From Hymenobacter sp. (GTDB lineage Bacteria; Bacteroidota; Bacteroidia; Cytophagales; Hymenobacteraceae): a DNA stretch of 24,093 nucleotides. The notes under the pieces were generated by a model, which was not told the origin of the DNA, searched no databases, and saw only the letters and a list, made by a program, of their open reading frames with translations. A program made the position numbers and the translations under genes. The stretch's first letter is position 1; every line of letters begins with the position of its first letter. This document shows positions 1 to 5,900 of this stretch, piece after piece. The stretch lies in assembly GCA_025362615.1 (NCBI GenBank), contig JANYFQ010000108.1:1-24093 (forward strand), written 5' to 3'.

Positions 1-222
1 CAAAATGCGGTCAGCAAAAAGCCGCCGCAGAATATCGAGCGAATGACGGTTGGCGGCTTGTTTGGACAGGGCGCTTTTGGCGATGCCGTAAATCAATTCG
101 GCAATGGTCAATTCGCTCAGAAAGCAGTTTTCAATGCCGACCTGCCGTATTTTATCCCGCAGCCCAAATTCGTCTTTCGACCAATGAATGCAAATGTTGG
201 TGTCGAGCAAGTATTGGCTCAT
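1..222 (-). CDS. vapC: PIN-domain toxin, VapC family (partial, 3' end outside window)
   Basis: The reading frame starts at ATG 222 and stays open for 74 codons to the window edge, so the C-terminal part is missing. The N-terminus reads MSQYLLDTNICIHW, with the first catalytic aspartate of PIN ribonucleases in LLDTN, and a second acidic motif, LTIAELIYG, lies near residues 39-47. These are hallmarks of VapC toxins, Mg-dependent ribonucleases that usually cut tRNA or rRNA. The start overlaps the stop of the upstream gene by 4 nt (ATGA), the usual translational coupling of antitoxin and toxin. The final acidic residues of the PIN active site are outside the window, so whether the toxin is intact cannot be judged. 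Confidence 0.88.
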   Translation of the reverse strand, partial: MSQYLLDTNICIHWSKDEFGLRDKIRQVGIENCFLSELTIAELIYGIAKSALSKQAANRHSLDILRRLFADRIL

Positions 223-500
223 AACTCAACGTCGCGGTCACGGAAGTGACGGGACTCCCGAATCTGGCGGGCCAACTCGGTACCGTCTTCAGCCGACTGC
301 CAGGAACCGGCAAACTCGTCCAGTAACCGATTTTGCTCGGCCTCCGAAAAGCCCGATTGAGGAGTTTGGCTGGCGGCAACTTGCTTTTTTGTTTTCAAGT
401 GCTTCCAACGAGCCGCCCAACCAGCGGGCAGGTTTTGCAGCCAGCGGAAAGCATCAGCCGCTTGTTCGTCGGGAAATTCTAATTCAAAGGCGACTTTCAT
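219..500 (-). CDS. Antitoxin of the VapC/PIN toxin (VapB-like)
   Basis: A 93-residue protein from ATG 500, overlapping the PIN toxin start by 4 nt. The N-terminus (MKVAFELEFPDEQAADAF) resembles the start of the YoeB antitoxins further along this island (an E-x-PD core followed by an amphipathic helix). The C-terminal third (LLDEFAGSWQSAED, then a charged stretch ending RDRDVEL) looks like the toxin-binding tail of antitoxins paired with PIN toxins, including the typical LxxFxGSW element. Role inferred from position and pattern: it binds and neutralises VapC and probably represses the operon. No AbrB, ribbon-helix-helix or Phd DNA-binding domain is obvious, so its DNA-binding class is unknown. 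Confidence 0.8.
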   Translation of the reverse strand: MKVAFELEFPDEQAADAFRWLQNLPAGWAARWKHLKTKKQVAASQTPQSGFSEAEQNRLLDEFAGSWQSAEDGTELARQIRESRHFRDRDVEL

Positions 501-504
501 GTAG

Positions 505-512
505 CTAAGTTA
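505..512 (-). promoter_or_regulatory. Possible start-proximal -7 box of the VapB-like gene
   Basis: On the minus strand the box reads TAACTTAG, two mismatches from the Bacteroidota consensus TAnnTTTG, with only 4 nt between it and ATG 500. It sits in the same place as the better boxes of the two YoeB antitoxins at 1130-1137 and 1750-1757. If used, the mRNA would be almost leaderless. It is weak on its own; position is the main argument. Confidence 0.3.
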
Positions 513-540
513 CGCAGAAGCACCTGTTCCGTTTAGCGGC

Positions 541-562
541 GCGGGCAGCGGGCGCGGGGCGT
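541..562. repeat. GC-rich interspersed repeat, copy 1 of 3
   Basis: GCGGGCAGCGGGCGCGGGGC followed by G. Closely similar sequences occur at 1215-1236 and 1901-1922. All three copies lie between toxin-antitoxin modules, so they look like remnants of the intergenic part of a duplicated cassette. The function is unknown, and GC-rich composition could account for part of the likeness. Confidence 0.5.
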
Positions 563-569
563 GGCGTGG

Positions 570-577
570 CAAATATA
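570..577 (-). promoter_or_regulatory. Bacteroidota -7 promoter box (TATATTTG) upstream of the VapBC module
   Basis: The reverse complement reads TATATTTG, a perfect match to TAnnTTTG. It lies inside a block (about 569-604) that is nearly repeated at 1851-1888, including TTGTGACG and GAAGGTTA directly upstream of the box. Transcription would run leftward into the antitoxin at 500, leaving a leader of about 65 nt. A TTG lies 15 nt upstream of the box, a little close for a standard -33 element. Confidence 0.55.
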
Positions 578-645
578 ACCTTCTTTCCGTCACAAGCGCG
601 GCTGCTCCCAACATTCGGGCACAACGGAAGCGTTGGGCGGCCCGC

Positions 646-909
646 TCAGTAATGTTCGCCGCATTGGGCGATGCGTAAGTACTCGCCTTCCAGCTTGTAA
701 ATCAGCCGGTGTTCCTGCGTGATGCGCCGCGACCAATAGCCTTTGTACTTGTCGCCTTTCAGCGGCTCCGGCTTGCCTGTGCCGACGAATGGCGTACGGG
801 CGCATTCCTGTAGTAAGCCGTTGATTTTTGCCAGGATTTTGGCATCGGCGCGTTGCCAGTACAGGTACTGCTCCCAGGCCACGGGGTCCCAGCAGAGCGT
901 TCTACTCAT
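646..909 (-). CDS. yoeB: YoeB-family mRNA interferase toxin, intact copy
   Basis: An 87-residue protein from ATG 909, the normal length for the Txe/YoeB family (RelE superfamily), which cleaves mRNA on the ribosome. Diagnostic motifs are present in order: WEQYLYWQ near residue 12, GTGKPEPLKG (catalytic Glu, E46 in E. coli YoeB), YWSRRITQEHRLIY (Arg equivalent to R65) and the C-terminal end CGEHY with the catalytic His and following Tyr (H83/Y84 in E. coli). Both Arg and His are intact, so this is the only one of three YoeB copies here that looks catalytically competent. Its start lies 8 nt inside the antitoxin gene (ATGAGTAG), indicating co-translation. Confidence 0.93.
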   Translation of the reverse strand: MSRTLCWDPVAWEQYLYWQRADAKILAKINGLLQECARTPFVGTGKPEPLKGDKYKGYWSRRITQEHRLIYKLEGEYLRIAQCGEHY

Positions 910-1123
910 TGGTTAGCAGGTCATGCACCTCGTGCTGCCCTTTTTCGAGCCGCTCGATGGCGGCCAGTACACGGGCGTGGTTGACGGGGTTGCTTTCCAG
1001 GTATTGCGTGGCATCCATTGTTTTGGCCTTCACCGGCTTGGCCTGTTTCACATACGGCACATCGCGCAGCAATTTCAAGAAGGCGGCAAGCATATTGTCG
1101 GGGATTTCGAGGGAAACTTTCAT
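902..1123 (-). CDS. Antitoxin of YoeB copy 1
   Basis: A 73-residue protein. ATG 1123 was chosen over the in-frame TTG at 1132 because it gives MKVSLEIPD, matching the other antitoxins here, and because a promoter-like box lies just upstream. The N-terminal part carries the motif LEIPDNMLAAFLKLLRDVPYVK; the C-terminal part (YLESNPVNHARVLAAIERL and a charged tail) resembles the toxin-wrapping tail of YefM-type antitoxins. The classical Phd/YefM DNA-binding N-terminus is absent, so the antitoxin seems to be a hybrid of a Bacteroidota-type N-terminal module and a YefM-like tail. It overlaps the toxin by 8 nt. Neutralisation and autorepression are inferred. Confidence 0.87.
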   Translation of the reverse strand: MKVSLEIPDNMLAAFLKLLRDVPYVKQAKPVKAKTMDATQYLESNPVNHARVLAAIERLEKGQHEVHDLLTNE

Positions 1124-1129
1124 GTGGCT

Positions 1130-1137
1130 CAAATCTA
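1130..1137 (-). promoter_or_regulatory. Near-leaderless -7 box (TAGATTTG) of YoeB antitoxin 1
   Basis: The reverse complement is TAGATTTG, a perfect TAnnTTTG match, with 6 nt between the box and ATG 1123. The surrounding stretch GTTTCGTAG...AGCC..CATG is shared with antitoxin 2 at identical spacing. Transcription from this box would begin at or within a few bases of the start codon. No clear TTG is seen at the expected -33 distance. Confidence 0.5.
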
Positions 1138-1214
1138 CGAAACGGGGGCGAAGTTCCGGCTGGCGCGTTGGTACGGCGCTTGTTTCGGGCGGCGCGGCGG
1201 TTGCGGGCGGTTGG

Positions 1215-1236
1215 GCGGGCAGGGGGCGCAGGCGGT
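1215..1236. repeat. GC-rich interspersed repeat, copy 2 of 3
   Basis: GCGGGCAGGGGGCGCAGGCG followed by GT, differing by a single base from 1901-1922 and related to 541-562. It lies 22 nt beyond the 3' end of YoeB copy 2, the same side of the toxin as the copy next to the third module. Confidence 0.6.
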
Positions 1237-1258
1237 CGGGACGGTTACGCGGCGGCGG

Positions 1259-1519
1259 CTACTTGTCGTCGTAGTAGAAGCGGCATTGGGAGATATACAC
1301 GTTACCGTCTTGCACCCGATAAACCAAGCAGTGTTCGCGGTTGATGCGCCGCGACCAGTACCCCTGGTACTTATTTTTCAGCGGTTCGGGCTTGCCGGTG
1401 CCTTTGTGCGGGGTGCGGCGGCACTCTTCCAGCAGCGCCGTTATTTTGGCGTAAATGGCCGGGTCGTGCTGCTGCCAGTACTGGTATTGGTCGAAGGCGG
1501 CGAAGCTGAAACAGAACAT
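1259..1519 (-). CDS. yoeB: YoeB-family toxin, full-length but catalytically degenerate copy
   Basis: An 86-residue protein from ATG 1519; an in-frame TTG lies one codon upstream, but ATG overlaps the antitoxin stop neatly (TGATG). The fold motifs are conserved: FDQYQYWQQ, GTGKPEPLKNK with the catalytic Glu, and YWSRRINREH. Two key positions are changed: the Arg of EHRLVY is Cys (EHCLVY; R65 in E. coli), and the C-terminal catalytic His is Tyr (CRFYYDDK in place of C-x-x-H-Y; H83). Each change is explained by one C-to-T transition (CGC to TGC, CAC to TAC). By family knowledge the protein should have little or no mRNA cleavage activity, though it may still bind antitoxin or ribosome. Its antitoxin is intact. 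Confidence 0.88.
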   Translation of the reverse strand: MFCFSFAAFDQYQYWQQHDPAIYAKITALLEECRRTPHKGTGKPEPLKNKYQGYWSRRINREHCLVYRVQDGNVYISQCRFYYDDK

Positions 1520-1743
1520 CAACCCGGCCGCAACTCGTGCCTCACTACTTCGCCCCGCTCAATTTGGGCGATTGATTCGTCCAGGGCCTTCGCGTTGGCG
1601 GCCGTACTCAGCAGGTAGTCGGTCGCGTCCAACGCTTGGTTTGCCTTCTTCGGCTTGGGCCGGAGTTTCACGTAGGAAAAGGCGTGCAGCAATTCTTGGA
1701 TGAATTCCTGCTTTTGGTCGGGTACGGTGAGAATGTATTCCAT
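1519..1743 (-). CDS. Antitoxin of YoeB copy 2
   Basis: A 74-residue protein from ATG 1743, overlapping the toxin start by one nucleotide. The layout is the same as the other YoeB antitoxins here: an N-terminal module (LTVPDQKQEFIQELLHAFSY), a basic linker rich in Lys and Pro, then a YefM-like tail (DYLLSTAANAKALDESIAQI, RGEVVRHEL). It shows no damage, although its partner toxin has lost two catalytic residues. It could still neutralise the related intact YoeB at 646-909 or bind shared operators; this is inference. Confidence 0.87.
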   Translation of the reverse strand: MEYILTVPDQKQEFIQELLHAFSYVKLRPKPKKANQALDATDYLLSTAANAKALDESIAQIERGEVVRHELRPG

Positions 1744-1749
1744 GCGGCT

Positions 1750-1757
1750 TAAAACTA
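1750..1757 (-). promoter_or_regulatory. Start-proximal -7-like box (TAGTTTTA) of YoeB antitoxin 2
   Basis: The reverse complement is TAGTTTTA, one mismatch from TAnnTTTG, with 6 nt between it and ATG 1743, exactly the spacing seen for antitoxin 1. The flanks (GTTTCG before, AGCC-CATG after) are also shared with antitoxin 1. Either a degraded promoter or a conserved operator is possible. Confidence 0.38.
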
Positions 1758-1851
1758 CGAAACCCTGGCTTGGTTCCCGGAGACAGCTACGAAGCCTCCG
1801 TTTCCCTCAGCGGCCCGCGCAGCATTCGGGGCGGCGGGTGCCGTTGCGGGG

Positions 1852-1859
1852 CAAATGTA
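1852..1859 (-). promoter_or_regulatory. Bacteroidota -7 promoter box (TACATTTG) upstream of YoeB module 2
   Basis: The reverse complement reads TACATTTG, a perfect TAnnTTTG. It is embedded in a block (1851-1888) closely matching 569-604, with the shared upstream elements TTGTGACG and AAGAAGGTTA. Transcription would run toward the antitoxin at 1743 with a leader of roughly 100 nt. Shared sequence both inside and outside the box argues for a copied promoter rather than chance. Confidence 0.52.
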
Positions 1860-1900
1860 ACCTTCTTTTCGTCACAACCGCGACGGCTGTCGGCGCTTGA

Positions 1901-1922
1901 GCGGGCAGGGGGCGCGGGCGGT
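1901..1922. repeat. GC-rich interspersed repeat, copy 3 of 3
   Basis: GCGGGCAGGGGGCGCGGGCG followed by GT, directly abutting the 3' end of the broken YoeB copy 3. It differs from 1215-1236 by one base. The matching position next to two toxin ends supports duplication of a toxin-antitoxin cassette together with its flank. Confidence 0.6.
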
Positions 1923-2183
1923 TTATTTCCGGTAGTGGTAACGCCAGTAAAGCACTAATATTTGCTCGTCGCTGATTTCGTACACCAGCCGGTGTTCTTC
2001 GGTGATGCGGCGCGACCAGCAGCCTTGCAGGTCGCCTTTGAGGGCCTCGGACTTACCTTTACCGGTGCGGGGTGTCCGTAGGCATTCCTGCAACAACTCG
2101 TTGAGCTTGCGTAGGATGGCCTTGTCGGTTTGTTACCAGTACAGGTAATGCTTTCACGCCTTTGGCGTCCAGTTCAGGTTCAT
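1923..2183 (-). pseudogene. yoeB: YoeB-family toxin pseudogene with two in-frame stop codons
   Basis: Translation from ATG 2183 gives 86 codons that align without gaps to E. coli YoeB numbering, interrupted by TGA at codon 10 (where YoeB has the Trp of the SW-D motif) and TAA at codon 17 (the Gln of LYWQ). Both are one transition from the expected codon (TGG to TGA, CAA to TAA). Beyond them the frame is otherwise open to TAA at 1923-1925. It retains Glu46, SRRITEEHRLVY with Arg65, and the end RYHY with His83 and Tyr84. Other wear is visible: GKGKSEAL instead of GKGKPEPL, and GCW for GYW. The ATG overlaps the antitoxin stop by 4 nt (ATGA). The toxin cannot be made at full length without readthrough or restart. 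Confidence 0.92.
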
Positions 2184-2404
2184 TCGGCGGGCAGCAAGTC
2201 GTGGCGTACGATTTCGCCGCGCCGGGCTTGCGCGATGGACTCGCGCAGTTCGCGGGCGTTGGTTGGGTCGCTGAGTAGGTAGTCCGTGGTGTCTTGTTTG
2301 CGGGCCTTCGCGGTTTTCGTCGTAAACCTCACGTATGAGAGCGATTGCAGGAGTTCGGTGACGAAGGCCTGTTTATGGTCGGGTATCTCGATGGTGAGGG
2401 TCAT
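2180..2404 (-). CDS. Antitoxin of the broken YoeB copy 3
   Basis: A 74-residue protein. ATG 2404 (MTLTIEIPDHKQAF) was chosen over the in-frame ATG at 2452 because it matches the starts of the sister antitoxins. The IEIPDHKQAFVTELLQSLSY module is followed by a basic linker and a YefM-like tail (DYLLSDPTNARELRESIAQA, RGEIVRHDLL). The frame is intact though the toxin downstream carries two nonsense codons, so this gene now acts as a solitary antitoxin. It may protect against the intact YoeB nearby or against incoming related toxins; this is inference. Confidence 0.85.
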   Translation of the reverse strand: MTLTIEIPDHKQAFVTELLQSLSYVRFTTKTAKARKQDTTDYLLSDPTNARELRESIAQARRGEIVRHDLLPAE

Positions 2405-2536
2405 GGTGTCGTAAAACAGGAAAGGGCGGCGTGGTTCCGGCAGCCGTTGCATAACGTAAAAATACGCCGAAACACTTGGTTCAGTAAGCGGCGGCCGTGG
2501 CGGGCGTTTACGGGGTGTTAAGCCAGTTTTCCAGCG

Positions 2537-2869
2537 TCAGGTCGCAGCGTGGTTTTGGGTTGGTTGTCGGGGCTGAGGGCGGCGAGGGGCTTGGGCTTGC
2601 GCGGTTTCAAATGAACGGTACCGCCAGCGGGGCGCGACGCGAAACCCCAGCCACAGCGCCGGCCGCACCGCAGCGGATACCGCCGGGGTGGTCACAAAAC
2701 CGGAATTGGTGACGAGGGTGCTGCCGCTATTTGCCACAAACACAGCCTCTGCACCCACATAAACGGGCATTTCCCCCTCCTCCCAATGGGCTGGCTTGGG
2801 CCGCAGGGCCTGGCCATAAGCTGGCGCAAGCAGGCCCAGAAAACAACCAAAACAGACGAAACGGAGCAC
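2537..2869 (-). CDS. Small putative secreted protein, possibly a frameshifted remnant
   Basis: A 110-codon frame from GTG 2869. The N-terminus has a believable signal peptide (MLRFVCFGCFLGLLAPAYGQA, cut after AYGQA), then a stretch with the feel of an outer-membrane barrel start (GEMPVYVGAEAVFVANSGS, ALWLGFRVAPRW). The last 35 residues turn into a low-complexity Gln/Arg/Pro string, as expected after a frameshift. A neighbouring frame over the same bases reads more normally (TVHLKPRKPKPLAAL) and ends near 2520. A -7-like box lies 48 nt upstream (2917-2924). No family is recognised. The gene might be intact, truncated, or not a gene. Confidence 0.35.
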   Translation of the reverse strand: MLRFVCFGCFLGLLAPAYGQALRPKPAHWEEGEMPVYVGAEAVFVANSGSTLVTNSGFVTTPAVSAAVRPALWLGFRVAPRWRYRSFETAQAQAPRRPQPRQPTQNHAAT

Positions 2870-2916
2870 AGCCGGGCGCGTAGTTAAAAACCAACCGAGC
2901 GCAGCCAGCGCCCGGC

Positions 2917-2924
2917 CAAAGGTA
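2917..2924 (-). promoter_or_regulatory. Possible -7 box (TACCTTTG) between the kinase and the small secreted ORF
   Basis: The reverse complement is TACCTTTG, a match to TAnnTTTG located just beyond the stop of the kinase gene and 48 nt before GTG 2869. No -33 element is evident. It would give the small ORF its own transcript. Confidence 0.3.
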
Positions 2925-2948
2925 CCAGACGTTTGCCACTAGCGGCGC

Positions 2949-5900
2949 TTACCCCGCCAGCGGCAGCTCCAGGAAAAACACCGTCCCCTCCCCCACCACG
3001 GTTTCAAACCAGATGTGGCCCCCGGCACTCTCGATGCCGCGCTTGGCCACGGCCAGGCCAATACCGGAGCCGCTGGCTTTGGTGGTGAAGTTGGGCAAAA
3101 ACACGCGCTCACGCACGTCGTCGGCAATGCCGTTGCCGTTGTCGGCCAGGGCCACGCGCAGGCGGCCGGGCAGGGCAGTAAGCGTGAGCGCGAGGCGCGG
3201 GGAGCGGCCTTCGGGAATGGCCTGCCGGGCGTTGATGAGCAAGTTGTTGAGGGTGCGGACGAGCAGGTTTTCGTCGGCAAATACCACGTAGCAGGCCGGG
3301 TCGTCGGCATCGGGTGGCAGGGTCAGGGTCAGGTCGTTGCGGCCGTCGGGCTGGCTCTGGCTCTGTTCTTGGCTTTGGTCCTGGTCCTGGCCGAAAAGGT
3401 CGGCGCAGCGGCGCAGTAGCGTGGGCAGGTGCAGGCGCTCGGCCCGCATGGCCGGCAGGTTGGTGAAGGTGCTGAACGAAGTGGCGATGTCGGTCAGAAC
3501 GTCAATCTGGGTGATGAGGGTTTGCGAAATCCGGCCAATCAACTCCTCGGCGTTGGGGCGGCGCTCGGCAATGGCTTTTTGTAGAAACTGAAGGCTCAGT
3601 TTCATGGGCGTGAGCGGGTTTTTGATTTCGTGGGCCACTTGGCGGGCCATTTCGCGCCAGGCGGCTTCTTTTTCCTGGGTGGCCAGCTCGCGTTTGCTGG
3701 CGTCGAGCTTGGCCAGCATGGCGTTGTACTCGCGCACAAGCAGGCCGATTTCGTCGTCCGAACTGCGGTATTCCAGCGGCTCGTTGGTGCCGGTGAGGGT
3801 GGTGCGGGTCAGCTTTTCGGTGAGCAGCTTGAGCGGAGCCGTGAGCTGCCGCGCCGCCGCCAGTGCCAGCGCTAAAAACAGCAAAAACAACACCGTGAAT
3901 ATGTTGAGAATGGTAGTGAACAGCTCCGTCAGCTTCCCATTCAACTCTTTTTCGGAGTCGAAAAACGGGATGCCCACGTAGCCCACTGTACCACCAAGCT
4001 GCGCTTGGTCTCGCGTAGGTTCTTGCGTTGAGTTGTTGAACGGTGCTTCCACCGGCACTTTGGCATCGCCCGCCGCCGCCTCACCCACCCGCACCGGCAC
4101 GTACAACACGCTGAACGACAACGACCCCGCTCGCTCGGTGAGCAAGGCCCGCGTCTGGCCTTGCTCGCGCAGGGCGGCCAGCGCCCGCGGGTTGAGCAGC
4201 GGCCCCAGGAGCCCGGCTTCAAAAATGAGCGGCTGGCTGCTGACGAGTAGTTTGCCGTTGGCATCGTAGAGATTGAGGTCGGTTTCGGTGAGGGCGGCCA
4301 CGTCGCGCACTAAGGCTTCGAGTTGGGCGGGACGGGTGGTGTCGGCCAGCAAGGCGGGGCGGCGGCGCAGGCTTTCGAGGGCCAGCACCCCGCGCCGCTC
4401 GTAAGTGCGGGCCAAATCGCGCTGGTAGGAGGTGATGAGCTGGCTGGCCGTGGCGATGCTCACCACCACCAGCGGCACCACAATACCTATGTTGAGCAGC
4501 AATTGAATACGGGTGCTGAAGTTGAGTTGCGGCCGTTGCCCGGCCCGCCCGCGCAGCAGCAACGTAGCCCCCAGCAACCCCAGCCAGGACAGCGCCCCCA
4601 GCAGAAACTGAAACGAGAAATTGGCCAGCCCATCGCCCACCGAGTAAGTGGCCGTCGTAACGACTACGGCCCGCCCCGCCGCCCCGCGCACGGCTAAGTG
4701 GTGAAATCCGGCCAGCACCAGTCCGGCAGTGTAGAGGCGCGGCGCGGCCAGCTCGGCAGCCGACAGGCGGCGGGCGTAATCGAAATCGCCTTCGGTGTAC
4801 ACCAGGCGGCCGTGGTCGTAGCCGGCGTAGCTGAGCTGGGTGGCCAGGCCGGGCTGAAAAAACTTCTGGTCCACGAGCAATTCGGGCAGGACGCTGTAGG
4901 CCGTGAGCTGCTTGAGGGTGAGGGCCACGCGCACGGCCCCCAGCATCGGCCCCACGCCCGCCACGCCCGGCCCGCCCACGGTGGCCACCGCCACGTAGCG
5001 CCGGCTGCTGAAGGAGTTGGTGGCCCGCAGCAGAAACACGCCCGTCTGGTCGGTGGGGTCGGCGGTTTGGCGCAGGGCCGCCAGCGAGGCGGCCAGGCCG
5101 GGGGTGCCCGCCGCTTCGCCCAGCGGCTGCCCGGCCGAGTTGTAGAGCGTGATGGCCGCCTCGTACTTGCCGAAGTAGTCGCCCAGGTATTGCCGCGCCA
5201 CCCGCCGCCGCACGCCCTCCGTTCGCCCAAACGGCCCGGCCAGCGTCCGCCGGATAAACGGGTCGGCGGCGATGCCGCGCATCCGCTCACCGAGCAAAAA
5301 TTCACCTTGCAAGTCGTTATCCACCAGCAAATTTCCGGCAATGCGCTGCTTGTCGGCCAACAGTTGCTGCTCGAAACGGACGTACAGCGCCAGGGCCCCC
5401 ACGGCCGATGTCAGGGCCAGCAGCAGCACAGCCAGCACCCCGGCCTGGTAGCTGCCAGCCGCCGAAGATGCCCGCAGCCGCAGCGCCGGCACCAGGGCCG
5501 CAAACAGCCCCAGCACCCCCGCCAATAGCAGCGCCGCCTGCCCCGTGCCCGCCCCCACGGCCAGCGCCATACCCGCTATTACCAAAGGGCCCAGCATCAA
5601 CACCCGCCGGGTCACCCGTCGCAGCAGCGTCCCGGCGGCCTGCGTCAGCCCGAAGAGCAGCAGCAGGTACGCCCCGGTGTGCAGCACCACGGCCAGCGCC
5701 AACAGCCCCCGAAACCCGTTTACCTGCGTACTGCGGCTCACATCAAGGCTAAGCAGGGTACTGCCGAAAGCCGTGCAATAGTAGTTGTACAGCCCGGCCA
5801 CTGCTCCGCCAAAAAGCAGCGTCAGGGCCGCCGCCGCCGCCGCCTGCCCCGCGAGCGAGGTTGGGGCCGGCAGCCGCCGCCGCCCTTGTTGCCGCTGCCA

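Noticed and set aside
1083..1132. TTG start at 1132 for YoeB antitoxin 1
   Set aside because: ATG 1123 matches sister antitoxins, and TTG 1132 falls inside the -7-like box.
923..1618. Plus-strand open frame of 231 codons across the toxin-antitoxin island
   Set aside because: It is opposite an antitoxin and a toxin with clear motifs, and its sequence is unstructured.
2497..2712. Plus-strand 71-codon frame near the small secreted ORF
   Set aside because: It has no signal, motif or promoter box; it is most likely a composition effect.
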